Positions 22,508 through 34,994 are shown, counted from the stretch's first letter. The stretch is DNA of 64,000 nt from Salvator merianae (GCA_003586115.2 QVOM02000126.1:57084943-57148942), one strand, 5' to 3'. The notes: generated by a model not told the origin, from the letters alone. Translations and numbers: made by a program.

Positions 22508-22615
22508 CATCTACACACAGTTGAAAAAAAAAAGTGTCTTAGAGGTGGTACCTGTCACATGCTAATATTCCCATCCCAGCTTTAATCCATATTAAAGGCA
22601 GATAAAGGGAAATAG
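22508..22615 (+). mobile_element. Fragment of family G MITE
   Basis: GGCTGCATCTACACACAG, a short A-rich run, then GTCACATGCTAATATTCCCA and TTTAATCCATATTAAAGGC aligns with 61562-61670 (CTGCATCCACACGC, ATCATGTGGCAGCTAGTGC). The right terminus was not found. Confidence 0.5.
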
Positions 22616-22619
22616 TATC

Positions 22620-24485
22620 AGGAATCAGATTAGGGAGAGCAAACGGTAGGCGAGACACGTTAAGACTATGCAAGCCCACATGAAACAGAACTTTGAACAT
22701 AATGAATCGTGCATGCATTAAGCAACTCTGAATTGAAACATATGTGAAGGAGAAAAGGAGACTGGACTCAGTCTCTGAGATACTACATGGGGTGGGATGC
22801 TACCCGCTTTGTCCCCATGGAGCATCTGCCTCTGGTTGCTTGAATGATCAAATGTGTTTCATTGGCCTGCCCAAGACTTGCATTGCCAGACACTATCTGT
22901 TTAAATTCTACTTGTACTTCAAAACAGAATCAAATTTCTTTCATGGGAGGGCATATAATTACGGAGCTTTGAGTTTATTTGGTCCCAGGTAGCCTTTTTT
23001 GAGTGTTTATTGTAATAGCACTAATCATGATGAACTCACTTGGCATTAATGGGACTGTCATATCTGCTTGTATAAGAACATTCTCTGTAGTTAATCATTA
23101 ATTAACTGGGCTATTACATTAAAGTGTTACCAGACATGGTATGTAGAAATGGTTTATGTTATAATCTGTTGGCGCTGAAACCATGTAATATTGTTTCAGT
23201 ACCATTTCGGCATGAGAAAAATTGCAACCCAGAAAACAAAGGGATCAAGATTAATCTGCAATTGCAGCAAACTATCTCAGCCACTTAGCCCTTTCTAAGA
23301 TACACAAATACACTGTCATGTCAGAGGGAGTAGGTGGTGTGCATGTTTCAGTGGAATGTGGAAGAATACAAATAGGAAATCATGAAATAATTAATCTGGA
23401 AGGAAATTGCTTAACACTTGTCACCCCAACCTCAGACCAATACTCCTGGGAATTATGGGTTGATTGAAAGCTCCTTTTAATCTGTCCCAGCTTGGGTGAG
23501 ACCATATTGCCTCTCTAGTACACACAGAGAGATATCTGACTGTGATATCTTTTAGAATTTAACAAAAGCCCTGCTGGTCTCTTCATATTCTGATCTCTCC
23601 TTAGCTATTTGTCGGAATACATGGTTTCTAATCAAATATGTACAATGACTCAGTCTGAAGACTAAGGATGCTGCTTGAAAAACTAGTGGTTGGCTGTATC
23701 TTTTTGCTTTTCAAAATTAAAGGATAAAGGGAGGTATGAGGACTTCAAATCAGATTAGGGTCACAGCTGTGAGAGAATGGATAATACATCCTTTTTAACA
23801 TCCTGTGCTATTTCCCTATATAAGAAAAAAAAAAAAAACACTACATGGGTCCATTGCATGTAATGTTTTTCTGAATATTTTGCTGCAGTTTTGCCAGAGC
23901 AAATAAATATTATTGATAACATAGAGGTAGATTGCTTAAAGATTAAATTTCCTTTAGATATTTACAATCAGAAAAGCCACTGAGCTGTTTGTTAAAAAGA
24001 CACACCTTTTGGGAAGCTGTGTGAGTTTCAGGTGCATACTATTGGTTTTGGCTGTGGCTCTATCTAAAATCAGTTGTGTCCTCTAGCATAGTGGAGACAT
24101 GAAAGGGGTAAAACCAAAAACTAAAAAAAAAAAAAAAAGAAGAAGAAGAAAAAAGAAAATGCTAATGTGTTTGTCATTAAATCTTCTCTTAGCTATTATT
24201 CATCCTTGACTCCATTCTTTGTTATATTTTTCTTTTGTGGACAAGAGCCAGAGAAAACAATCATGCTAGCAATAGTGGAGAGAATAACCATCAGAGTTCT
24301 CAAGCTCTTGGTATTGATGGATGAGATGAAGCTAGATGGTCACCTCAACACAATGATATTGATGGTAGTTTGATCAAAATGCTCACAGTGTGAAAGGTCC
24401 AGCTGCCCAGAACAGCAGTAACAAAACTGGCAGGTGGACAACCTTGCTGTGTTCCAGATGGGCTATGGATAATGAGTTGTACAAA
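22620..24485. other. Noncoding, largely unique sequence
   Basis: No gene or transposon recognised. An A-run at 23825-23838 and (A)n(GAA)n at 24123-24157 are simple sequence. 23040-23330 is well-mixed unique sequence that would be a sensible place to look for a conserved noncoding element. Confidence 0.4.
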
Positions 24486-24489
24486 TTGA

Positions 24490-24790
24490 AAGGATTCATT
24501 CATTTTTTTAAAATAATTTATATCCTACCCCTTCACCCAAAGACCCCAGGACAGGTCACAACAATAAAAGATAAAATATAGAGAACATTCCTAAAATATA
24601 TTTAAAATGTAACCCTCCCTCCCACCCTGACAGGACAGCATGCAGAGGCAGCTAAACATCAAAAGCCTGGGTGAAGAGGTATGTTTTAACCAAGTGCTGA
24701 AAACCATATAATGGAAGAGCCTGGCAAACATCCAGAGTGAGGCTGTTCCACAGCCGGGGGGCACATTTTAGAATGAGTTCTTTAACTTTT
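24490..24790 (-). mobile_element. L2-like LINE 3' end
   Basis: ATTTATATCCTACCCCTTCA, AAGACCCCAGGACAGGTCAC, then AAGCCTGGGTGAAGAGGTA and CTGTTCCACAGCCGGGGGG match the antisense 3' end seen at 35725. No RT portion. Confidence 0.75.
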
Positions 24791-24794
24791 CGTT

Positions 24795-26095
24795 AGGCAC
24801 TTCGCTAGATGGCAAAAAGAAGTCAGTTCTCCAAAATGTAGTAATACTAATCACAAGCTGATAGAAAGCTTGATATATAAAAATAGAAGTTGACATGTTT
24901 CTATCACTTAGTAAGGAGGAATTGTGGGAAATCAGTGCTGCCTCCTGCCTTCATGAAGGTTAACAGTCTGATAAACACATTTTTCGTATCTGTTACTCTA
25001 TCAGTGACCCATGGATTGGGTCCAGGGAAGCAGAGGAGTATTATGATTAAAGACTTCACACTCTTTCCAATCCACTTTATCTTTAAACCTGTTTGGACAA
25101 TCAAAATACATGACTTCAAAGTGTCCCTTTGCTGTACCTTCCAGAGGTCCTCTTATCTATAGGCTGTTGTGTAAAAAGACACGTCTCTGTGGACAGGACG
25201 GCACTGTTAGAGTAGTTCCTGCAATCTGAAATCCTGATTTTTGCTAAACTGTTTTATTTGGCCATGATTGGAAAGGAACAAGATTTGCATCAGAAATGAT
25301 AATTGCATACACAAGAAATGTGTTAATATTTAAAACTGGACACACAGACTTTTCAAACAAAGTTGTTCCTGTAAGATGAAGCTGCTTTTTTGCTTCCCTG
25401 TTACCTGTTTCCCAGCTTTCTTACAATTGAAAACTAACAATAGAAAACATCTCAACGTGTCACTTCAGGTGTGAAATGTAAATAATGTATGAATCTGTAT
25501 AATCACCTTACCACATATCGAGTACAGTACATATCACTAACATACATGTATTTGGAGACCAGTTGTAGCAAAAGATGGCTGAGGTTTTTTTAAATTTATT
25601 TTTTAAAGCAATGAATAACAAAGTCAGCACATGGTTGAAATATGAATTAGTAAAACAGATACTATCAGTCTCCAGAGTTTAGGTTTTGCTGGTCGACATT
25701 TCCTTTGACAAATGGAAATGTCCAGAAGGAGTATTTCACCTCCACCTTGAACTGCCATGTTTTACTTTCAACTCCTTCCCAATTGGTAATCAGTTAAAGT
25801 TGCAGAGCCCCAGATCAAGATAATTTACCTTGCAAAAATATATATCAAACTTTCTTTCTTTTTAAACACAACTTTGTTATAGATTGTCTTGGCCTCAGTG
25901 CACCCAGTTCTAATAATTATCATATGAACAGCGGCCTGTTTCACATTCAGGAGCAAGGAAAAGGAAGAGCTGCTTGATGGCTTTTTGGAGTGTTTGCTTG
26001 TTTGGTTCAGTTGCTTGAATGCAGGTGATTTCAGCTGAGACTTACCAGAATTTAATAAGTTCATTGCATATTCCCCCAGAGGTATGCCAAGCACA
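24795..26095. other. Noncoding stretch
   Basis: Unique AT-rich DNA; no recognised feature. Confidence 0.5.
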
Positions 26096-26204
26096 TTCCT
26101 TGGTTGCTTTTTGGAACCTCCTTAAAGAATTTATTTCTGATCAGACCTTTTGTCCTTAACATTCCCCCCCCCCCTGCACTCCTGTACTTGGTAAATTTAG
26201 TTTG

Positions 26205-26305
26205 TGTTTTAATGTTCCATTTAAATATTCTGTTTGTTCAACAACCTGAGATCTTGCTAATAGGGTGCTATATAAAATTTATAATAAATTGATAATAAAA
26301 TAAAC
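26205..26305 (+). mobile_element. LINE 3' tail remnant
   Basis: AGGGTGCTATATAAAATTTA followed by TAATAAATTGATAATAAAAT resembles the terminal part of L2-like elements. Short and uncertain. Confidence 0.3.
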
Positions 26306-26636
26306 TGTTTTACCTTCAAAAACAAGGAAAACCCTATCAAACAAGACTAGGACCATTGAGTAAAGGCAATTGCTCATGAAGTTGGTGTTAAATTTGTGTG
26401 TGTATGTGTGTGTGTCTGTGGGAAACAAAATATTACTTTGTGAAATACATGTCCCTAAACATGGTCCTGAATTTGGACTTGGGTGTCCCTGTTTTAAAAA
26501 TAATCTGGAAAAATGTTAGAGAATCATTGGGTGGAGATGGTTCAATTTCAATATCATGCCTATCAACCAATCTTCCCTTGCAGAGTTAAATATCTGCCTC
26601 TGCTGTATATGTGGGATTTGGTAAAATTGGTCTGAG

Positions 26637-26775
26637 GATAGTCATAGAATCATGGAATGCATGACTTAGAAGGGACCCTTCAGATCTTCTAATTTTGTTC
26701 CCAGCATGAGACCTGTGATCTTGAAAAGCTTAATTCAGAGGTGGCTTCTCTGAATTGAAAAGGGCTTTAGTATAA
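26637..26775 (-). mobile_element. CR1 LINE 3' end
   Basis: ATAGTCATAGAATCATGGAA then GAAGGGACCCTTCAGATC matches the antisense 3' terminus of CR1, whose terminal ATTCTATG-type repeat reads CATAGAAT on this strand. Only the 3' end is recognisable. Confidence 0.75.
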
Positions 26776-26779
26776 AGAA

Positions 26780-27360
26780 ACTGTTTCTCGCTGAGTTAAA
26801 ATATTGGTCTGTCTAGGGAAGTATTGATTGAACTGATCTATATTACTCCTTAGGATCTCAGGCATTGGCTTTTCTGAGTCCCATAATAGAGATGTTAGAA
26901 ACTAGAACTTTATATGTAAAGCTTACGTGCTACCCCTGAGGTTGCTTTTGAAATGTAGTGGAAAAAGGCCTCTTCTGGAGCGAACGATATTTCCCCAGCT
27001 TGGTGTCATTAAGGGACACACAGGAAATGGACCAGAAATCAGACGTTTTCTGTGTGTTTCTTAATGGAGATGGTGAGGTACAAAGTAAGCAAGTTGCTCC
27101 TGCCACTGCTGTCCCTTTGCATGGAGGGTGGCAAGTACACTTCAATTGGGTTTCCCTGCTCTGCAGAAAGGTTGCTTCTGAGGGCACTTGCCACTCTCTA
27201 GGGAAGGCTGCCAGCACAATGGGAGTGGTGATGTCTGTCACCGCATCACTCAGGCACTTCCTGTGCAGTTGTTTTCTGCTGTGTAATTTGGAACTTCCCA
27301 AATTTGATGGGAAGAAATAAACAAAGAAAGGTTCTCACCTCTTTCCTTTTCTGCCTCCAT
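26780..27360. other. Noncoding stretch with overlapping chance frames
   Basis: Frames of about 120 codons overlap on both strands (26958-27320 plus, 26930-27301 minus). Neither shows a recognisable motif, so I treat both as chance. Confidence 0.35.
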
Positions 27361-27363
27361 ATT

Positions 27364-27543
27364 GGACCTTTCTGCACTTGGCTTTATTCTGGATTATATC
27401 CCAGAACAGGGACCTGCTGTCCACATGTTAGTACAGATTACAGCAGGCCCAGGTGGGGGCCTGCCATAGTTCATACTAGCATGCAGATGACAGGTCCCTA
27501 TTCCAAGATATAATCTGGAATAAGACCAAGTGCAGAAAGGGCC
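27364..27543. mobile_element. Fold-back MITE family C, copy 2
   Basis: 180 bp. GGACCTTTCTGCACTTGGCT at the left pairs with AGACCAAGTGCAGAAAGGGC at the right. The inverted arms continue inward through TTCTGGATTATATCCCAGAA. The centre holds GGCCCAGGTGGGGGCC. Noncoding. Confidence 0.8.
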
Positions 27544-27547
27544 ATAG

Positions 27548-28315
27548 TAGCATATCCACACTGTAGCAAGTTCAAAGGGCTGATTTTGGCAGCCCTCTGT
27601 GCGTGTTTGAGAAGGGGGTTAGTTAATCATAGCCACTACCCAATTGTTGGTGCTTGATGTGAAGCACTGTGGCATCAAACTACCAGGAATTCTTAGCATG
27701 CCAACTACATAACATTCGAACAAGACAGCATGTTTAGGTATGATATCAGGCAAGGATTGCTATGCCTGCTCCAACATCACGTGTGAGCTTGCAGCATACT
27801 GGGCAAATGGAAGATACACACTGGAATGGTAATAGCATTTTATGATAAAGATATACATCAGTCTGGCTTTGGGCCTGGTCACACCTTATGTGCTTTATGT
27901 AAACTTTACAAAAAGTGCATGCAATGATCATGCTGTTATAGATTATGTTTGCCAGGCTGATGTAACTATTGGAAAGTCTCCTTTGTACAGTGTCACTTAC
28001 TACAAAGCTTGCATTTGAAAATGGCTTACCTGAAGATAGCTTTTCAATGGGATTCCTGGGTAAGTGACTAGGCCCATAGACAGTATCTTCTTTGTAAGGC
28101 ATTCAAGGTCTGGATAATTTTCCTTCCAAGACTTACTGCAAGACTGCTGTACTTCTTCACTTTGTTAATTAGGAACACTTGTCAGGAATGAGAGGCTAAG
28201 GCTGTGGTGGAAGTCTAAGTCTGTGGTCACACCACAACGGAATAATCCAATTTAGAGCACAATGGAGATTGAAAGAGTTTTTAGTTTGATCACAACCATC
28301 TAATGTAATGCTCAC
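27548..28315. other. Noncoding stretch, one 118-codon minus frame
   Basis: The minus frame 27746-28102 is uninterrupted for 118 codons, but I recognise no motif and see no exon context. No transposon ends found. Confidence 0.35.
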
Positions 28316-28318
28316 TCA

Positions 28319-28455
28319 GGCTGTGTTCAGACATAGCAAAAGGGGCAGTTCAAAGGCACCTCAGAGGGACAGTGTACGGCATTCTTTTTCCCAACTCTTC
28401 TCTAATCCTCCTTTTCCATCTTTGTGCCTATTTTTTTGCTGTGTCTGATCACAAT
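28319..28455. mobile_element. MITE family D, copy 2
   Basis: GGCTGTGTTCAGACATAGC at the left and GTGTCTGATCACAAT at the right are inverted repeats, and AAAGGGGCA follows the left end as in copy 1. About 137 bp, an internally deleted relative of 19675-19888, or one end of the adjoining E element. Confidence 0.6.
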
Positions 28456-29480
28456 GTAAGTTTGTGTTTCTATGTCCACACTTTTTGGTCTCCCCCACCT
28501 CAGTCTGGTGATAAGAGAATTTTTTCATCTTCATGTCCCCATCCTTCTCCACCCCATGTCCTCTGTGATTGGATGCTATCCCATCTGTCATACTTTGGCT
28601 TCTCAGGGGAATGTAAGGCCACCGCCCTTTGTCCCTACTTTCTCCACCCTAGCTTCTTTCCCTCTCTTTTTTGTTATAGCTGAGAAAGAGGAGACGCACA
28701 CACACAGAGAGAAACAGAAGAATGTGTGTCTGTGCATGTGTGTGTCCTTGTGGTTCCCTATGCAGTCACAGTCAGATTGAAAGGTGTGTGTGTGAAGAGA
28801 GAGTTAGAAGATGTGTCCCACAGATTCTGGTCTCCCGTCACTGCTTACAAAACACTCCGCAGCCTTTCTTTGCTTGTCATCATAAACCTGATTGTAGGGA
28901 GGAAAAGAACCTCCCCCTTTGCCTGGTTGTTACCCCCTCCCCATTTATCTGTCAAAAGGAAGGGAAAGGAAGGTGACGCTCAGGGAAAGAGAAGAGCTGG
29001 CATGGAGGAAATGGATAAAAGTGCTCAACTGACTATTTTAAAAAATGAAAAGGTGGACCCAAAATGGGGCAAACTCATGAACATGGCAGAGGATGATTTG
29101 TGTTGAACCTCTGTGTGTGTGTGTGAACTCAAAGTAAACGTGCTCAACCACCCAGGACCCAGTCCTTGGAAAGTTAAATCATGGGACAGGGACCTCTTCT
29201 TCCTCACTCACTCAGTCCATTCTATCCTCCCACCCTTCTCTTTTCTCCTACCCCCTCTTCTCCTGTCTTGCTTGCTTAACGTTCTTCCCTCCTTTTCCTG
29301 CTTGACTTCCTTAGGCTAGGTGGGAAACAGTCTCTCCCTTTGCCTGCCTGTTTCTCTCCCTATCCGTTTATCTGTCAAAATGGTCAGATAAAGGCCAGGT
29401 TGGGGGAACCAGAATCATTGATCAGCTTGAAAATATCTGTGGTTTTGCCAAGTGGTCAATCCATTTCTCTGCCTGAAGGC
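28445..29480 (+). mobile_element. Family E non-autonomous DNA transposon
   Basis: From GATCACAATGTAAG onward it aligns with the minus strand at 4500-4747 and includes CTCTGTGATTGGATGC, related to the A family CCAAT-containing block. The interior has (CA)/(GT)-rich and pyrimidine-rich tracts. There is a direct repeat at about 28912-28960 and 29330-29380 (CCCTTTGCCTG...TTATCTGTCAAAA). Frames here are short and unrecognised. The right boundary is uncertain. Confidence 0.5.
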
Positions 29481-29484
29481 GCAG

Positions 29485-30075
29485 ATTGATCTCACCACTG
29501 TCTGAGGAAATGGTCTACTAATACAAAACATCTTTGTGTGAATGGACTCCCTGAGGTGATACCAGGAAGAAGAAAAACTGATTTTTTCCTCCTCATAACT
29601 ATTCTAAATCCATTTCTATTTGTATAGTCCCTAAGGCTTGGCTTTCTGATTTCCCTTATTCAGTGAATACCAGCATATAAGTCCAATAAATAAATAAATA
29701 ATAAATAAATAATATACACTTTCACACAGTGACATTTTGGATAAATCTTCAAAATGCATTCTAAAAGTGCATTTGATTCAAGAAAATCTTTTATGATTGG
29801 TTTTTGCTGCTTTAGTTATTTATTTTCAAAATTTCAAAAACTGTAACATTACATTACAATGAAAAAAGAACTGCATCGTACAGGGAGTAATTACTAGGTG
29901 ATGCAATTTAGAGAGCATTGACATCACCTACATGGCAAAGTTAGATTCACACTATAGTATGTTCATTGAGATATATTTTTAAAACCAGACTTTCAGGAAT
30001 TTGATCGTCAGCAGTGCCTCATTACTCATGGATGATGTAGTGGAGGGATAAGGCTTCCAGGTTTCTATGTATTTA
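29485..30075. other. AT-rich noncoding stretch
   Basis: Contains ATAAATAAATAAATAATAAA at about 29686-29712. No gene seen. Confidence 0.5.
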
Positions 30076-30077
30076 TT

Positions 30078-30150
30078 GGCCCTTCTGTACTAGGCCTTAT
30101 ATCCCAGCATAGGGAGCTGCCATCCACATGCTGGTGCAGACTATGGCAGG
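30078..30150. mobile_element. Half of a family C fold-back MITE
   Basis: GGCCCTTCTGTACTAGGCC, then ATATCCCAGCATAGGGAGC and CATCCACATGCTGGTGCAG matches the left half of copies at 16359 and 27364. The right half is absent. Confidence 0.65.
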
Positions 30151-30154
30151 ACTT

Positions 30155-30665
30155 AGTTTTATAAATTCTTTTAGTCCTGCTGATATTATTATTTGTGCTT
30201 TCATGTATTTGCTGTCCTCATTTGAAAATGCTGGTTTTGATCTTTAAAAGCTTAAGTCATTTCAGACAAGGTTGTTGGAAGAACTGCCTTTTTCCATTTA
30301 AATCATTTATAAATCATTGTTGGAAACTTTGCTTGTTATTTTTCTCTTAGGATAAGTTAAAATTAGTGAGTAGAAAATCTAGATCCCTCAAAGTAGCAGG
30401 ATCCTAAAAACTTTTTTTTTAAAAAAAAAATGTTTTAAGAATGTTTTAGTGGTAGGCTTTCTTGGATTGTGCCAGCAGGATTCCAAGTGTGGGATGACCT
30501 CACATCAACACATACCAACAGAGGAGCAGGTCTTCTTTTGGCATGCCATGACCACATGCCAACAGTGCCACTCCTGGGAAAAACCCACTCTGCAAATATG
30601 GCATGTGCCAGGATCGCTCCTGCTAATGCCATGTAGAAAGGAAAAAAAATGTATGAGTGAGGTGA
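30155..30665. other. Noncoding stretch
   Basis: A T-run/A-run junction lies at 30411-30430. Two overlapping 79-codon frames (30435-30688) on opposite strands have no recognisable content. Confidence 0.4.
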
Positions 30666-30672
30666 AAGCTTC

Positions 30673-30914
30673 AAAAGTGCCGAGGTGAAAATAAATTCAC
30701 AAATGTAACATAAACAATGTATGCAAAAGATTTTAATGTGCTCATCATGTCTAAGCCTGTATAAATACTGAATTAATATTGCATATTAATGTTACATTTA
30801 GTAATTGTTTATGTGGTTGATATTATTTTATAGCTCCTGATGAAGGAGTGGATTAAAATCTTTTGAATATGTTGTTTTTGAGACATTTGTGAATTTACCT
30901 TCACCTCAGCACTT
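30673..30914. repeat. Imperfect 240-bp hairpin element
   Basis: AAAAGTGCCGAGGTGAAAAT at 30673 pairs with CTTCACCTCAGCACTT ending at 30914, and the arms continue through AAATTCACAAATGT / ACATTTGTGAATTT. A second pair inside (AAAAGATTTTAATGTGC and GGATTAAAATCTTTT) extends the fold. The CTCCTGATGAAGGAGTGGAT in the right arm is itself a small hairpin. The family is unknown to me. Confidence 0.6.
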
Positions 30915-31327
30915 GCAAGGCTTTTAACTTCTTTTGTACACTTTTTCCTCATTGACATACAACCTTCTCTTTTCTTGTTCTCCTGCAGAAAGGCAGCAGT
31001 GACAGAAGAAGTCTATGGCCCTCTCCAGAGCATGGCAATGTTTTGGCAGGCAGCAAATAACGCCTACTAGCATGCTTTATTGTGGGGTCTGAACTGGGAA
31101 TACACTTTCTTCAAACAGGACAGGCCCTGGTTTTTTTGTTTTTTTGTTTTTAAAAAACAGCCTTTGCCTGTGTGCTCAGGCATTTGGGAACTACTGATAT
31201 ATTTCTTTGGTCAAGCAGAGATATTTTGCCCATTTTCATTACTAGAACCTCATTGTTTTGTTGTGATTTTACTATTTTGTGAACCATCCTGGCACTTTTA
31301 AAATGCTGAGTGGCACCGGATGCTTTA

Positions 31328-31360
31328 AACCAACCAACCAACCAACCAATCAACCAACCG
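31328..31360 (+). repeat. (AACC)n microsatellite
   Basis: About eight AACC units with one interruption. It follows a GTGAACCATCCTGGCAC motif that resembles a LINE/SINE 3' end (about 31270-31327). Confidence 0.85.
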
Positions 31361-31369
31361 TGATTAAGG

Positions 31370-31851
31370 ATCTTTCAGCGTTAGCCAGTATACCATTCCA
31401 GCAGGATGCCTAGACCCCTTCTCGTTCCATACTTTGGAGTGAAACAGAAGAGGTCCCACCCCCTGCTAGGCTGCTCCAACCGCATTGGACAGAGCTTAGC
31501 CTGGTGTAACTGGCCAAAATTGCTGCCTAGACCAGGATGCTGGTAGACCTGATTTAAGAGATCTACCAGCAGTTCAGGAGCAGGAGGAACCATTTCAGCA
31601 GCACATCAAATTGTGCCACTGAAATAGGTCCCTCTGGGGGCTCCAAAGTAAGGAATTTTTATTCCTGGCTGTTGGAGCCCTTGCAGCAGACTCGAAGCTC
31701 ACATGAACTTTGGAGCAGTACAGGGCCTGTCCTGGAACAGGCTGTCCAACTACAGACAGCTTTGTTCCAGAACAGCTGGACTGTTCCAGCAGAGATGTGT
31801 TCCAGTCAGAATGGTTCCAGCTGGAGCCCCTACAAGTGTGGAAATGGCCTA
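31370..31851. mobile_element. MITE related to family C'
   Basis: It ends in AAGTGTGGAAATGGCCT, the C' right-end motif. The interior is GC-rich with several TTCCAG/CTGGAA words that fold back on themselves (31725-31830). The left boundary is not clear. Confidence 0.45.
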
Positions 31852-31859
31852 AGAAAAGT

Positions 31860-34800
31860 CTTGTATCTGAGAATGACGTTCTTTGGATCTAAGCTTATGC
31901 AGAATTTCTAGTAATAAATACAGCACAGATTTAATGCATGATCCAAAGAATATTTTTGAGCTTCCCATTTCGCAATATCTTCATTTGCTTCAAACAAAGT
32001 AGACTTTGGCTGTGCAGACATTCTCACCTGAAAATTACTGAGATGGAGACGTGAAGCAAATTTCCCTTTGGTTTTTCTTTTCTTTCATTCTTTTTTTTTT
32101 CCTGGCTGCATTTCTCATAGCCAAAGTAAACTCATTGACTTAAAGGGATATTTCTTTTCTTTTTGTCCTGGCTGAGACCAGTTAATTTATATTCAGGATT
32201 TTAAGGCAACAAATTTGGATTAAAACATGACCATTAAAACAAACAAGTCATGATTCTTAGAAGTGGAACTTCTTTTTCAAAAACTTTACTAATGTAATGT
32301 TTTGCAGGGTTTAAATTTTAGCAAACTTGGTATTGGGGAGGTTACATTACAGCTGTAAAAAATAAAATAAAAAAAATACTCAGACATGATGCCTAGACCA
32401 TCAAGTCAGCTTTTTGGACAAAAGAAGAAAACAATTTTACGGACAATTTCCATTTACATTGGAAGGGATGGAGACAATAGGCGTGCAACTTTTTTCATTA
32501 TGATTTCAGTACTCATATGCTATCCTTTCAATGGAAGTAAGAATTTGGAGTGAGAAGAATCATTGCTGATACAATGATTGTGATTGAACCAGACAAGTGA
32601 CCAATATATTGCATTTGACCTTTGCCATGGTTGCCCAGCTTTTTATTTTGGATGATCACGCTTCCCTTCTTACTTCCAAAACTAGTACAGTACAATAAAA
32701 GAAAAGTCAAGAATTTTATAGAATGAAAATATCTGTCTTGAAGTGTTTTGGAACTGCCTAGACAATGGCACCTGTACATTCCATTGGTTTTACTCTTGTG
32801 TTAAGCAGTTTATTTTGCTTGACCCCAAAGTCTAGTCCTGAATTTCCTTCCTCCATATCCAGATAACAGCTTCAGTTGCTAAAGCACTATACACTGTGCT
32901 TAAAAGTTGGAGCTTTTCCAACCTCATGCCTTCTTATACACTGCCTTCATCAATAGAGAACCCTTGGCAAAGCCTTTCTTCCAAATCAATAGGGATGGAA
33001 TATCAAATATGTTTTAGTTCTTTGCTGCTAAATTCGTTGTGACTTCTAGCACAGATGGATTTTGCTGTGAAAGTCCACAATCCCCATTCTTGAGCAGTGG
33101 AATGTTTTTAAAAAGTATATCGGCATTTTCTTAGGTCATAGAGTGGGAAAATGTTCAAAACCAACAGAACTGTTAATCTGCTAATTGCTGGTTTGTTAAG
33201 TGATATTCCATTGCTGGGGCGGGGGGGATGGGAGTTGGCCATGTATCTGATTAATGACTGTTTTCAACAATCTTTCTGAATGCCATTTTTGTATGCGTAC
33301 AACTCCTTTAAGCAATTTCAGAGCCTTTTTTGCAACTCTAATTCCAGGATTTTCAGCAATTAGTGTTTTTGTAATGTAACAGGACAATAGATCTGCAGTT
33401 TGATGATGTTGGTTGTAGAAGTTTATCTTCACTTTGTTTGATTGATTTTTAAAGAACATGGGCTTTCAGGAAACTGTGAGTGAACCCCAAATGGTACAAT
33501 GTTTGTTTTCCTTTTTCCAGATGTGACAGATTTGGGTTATTAATGTTTCTTTTTTAATACGAGCGCTGCATTAGGGGCTGGTCTAAGAGCTGCATATGTG
33601 AGCATGACCCACCGGGCACAATCAGAGTGGTTGACCTCAGTGGCTCATATACAGTCATTTAATCAAGAACACAGACAAATCTTCTGGGCAGATAGATAAA
33701 TAGCATGATGCACACTCTTGTCTGCAGGTATGGCAAACCATGTAGTTTGCCAACCCTTAGTTGTGAGAATACTTACAGTTTCTATTTGATTAACTGCAGC
33801 CAAGTCAGAAAGTAGCAAAAGAGTGTTTGCCACTGAAGATGTTTTGATCTGAAGCAGAGAGCAAAGACTTCTTTCACAAACTTGCTTGAGGCCAATGATA
33901 GAAATGTATCCAATATTGAATCTGTACATTTTGATTATGAGCGAAAACGGAAATGGATATTTTGCATATCTCTTATCCTTTTCTCTATGAAAGAAACTAT
34001 TAACTTTTCATAATATTAAATAATTCAGCTTTTATTGTTAGTGGTGTTATCAGTTTCCAGCGTTGTTCAAACATCTGTTTTCTGATGACCAACAAAAACA
34101 TTAATAATATTGTGGTTGAGATTGTGTATTTTTATTCTTGAAAACCTGGAGAAGACAGAAATCAGGAATGAATACAACATTCTGCATCACAATACGTTAG
34201 GTTTTCTATTAACTTCTTGCCCAGATGTATGCACATTTGCAGCACATGTGTGGTAAGTTCCTTTAGTTCCTTTGCAGGGCTAACAGTGGGAAGAGACCAA
34301 GGGTATTTTCACACTTACCACAGTAGAATGCTCAACTGCAAACATTCCATGGTAGTTGGGACCATGAAGCATGGACACCATCTGCACTGTGTGCCCCTAT
34401 TCTGCAATACGGGCAGCCTACCAGCATTCATGGTGCGAATGCTGATAGCCTCACTGGATCCTTACCATGACAGCAGTCAGGGAGCAGCTGGAGACTGCAA
34501 TGGTGACTGGCAGTGCCACATAGTGTGCAGGCATACACAGGCATGATCATGATAAGCAGCCCAGGCATTTTTATTTTTATTATAATAAGGATTACTGAGG
34601 ATTTATAGTGAGGACAGCAGTATACTTATTTTGAAGAAAAAAAACACAACCAGAAACTTTTGGGCAGCATGGAGTAACTCAGAAGAATACAGCATATCAG
34701 TCTCATCTGTGTATGTAAAGAAATGGAACTCACAGACTATCTTCTGGATAGTCCCAATTACCATATTAGCTCTGCAATAAAATCCAAAACAAGACTTGTA

Positions 34801-34990
34801 CATTTGAGTAATTTATGTTAAAGATAACTTTTTTTAAAATAAAAAATGAAAGCAGTTAACTAATTAAATCATTACCTACATGGAACTTTTACATCATTAA
34901 ACCATCTTGATTACTATGAATGAGCAAGTGGTATCCTGAACAGATATTTTGCAAACTAATCCTGATGTGGTTTAATGACTGTATGTATAT
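31860..34990. other. Long unique noncoding stretch
   Basis: About 3.1 kb with no recognised gene or LINE. GGGTATTTTCACACTTACCA followed by CAGTAGAA at 34307-34334 resembles, in reverse, a block at 39600-39645 (TTCTACTGTAGGAAGTGTGAATAGGCC), so a MITE of that type may begin here. No right end was found. Confidence 0.4.
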
Positions 34991-34993
34991 ATG

Positions 34994-34994
<1 letters not shown>

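Noticed and set aside
26930..27320. Overlapping frames of about 120 codons on both strands
   Set aside because: They are mutual shadows with no recognisable motif or exon signals.
27746..28102. 118-codon minus ORF
   Set aside because: No known domain, and its length is within the range expected by chance across six frames of 64 kb.
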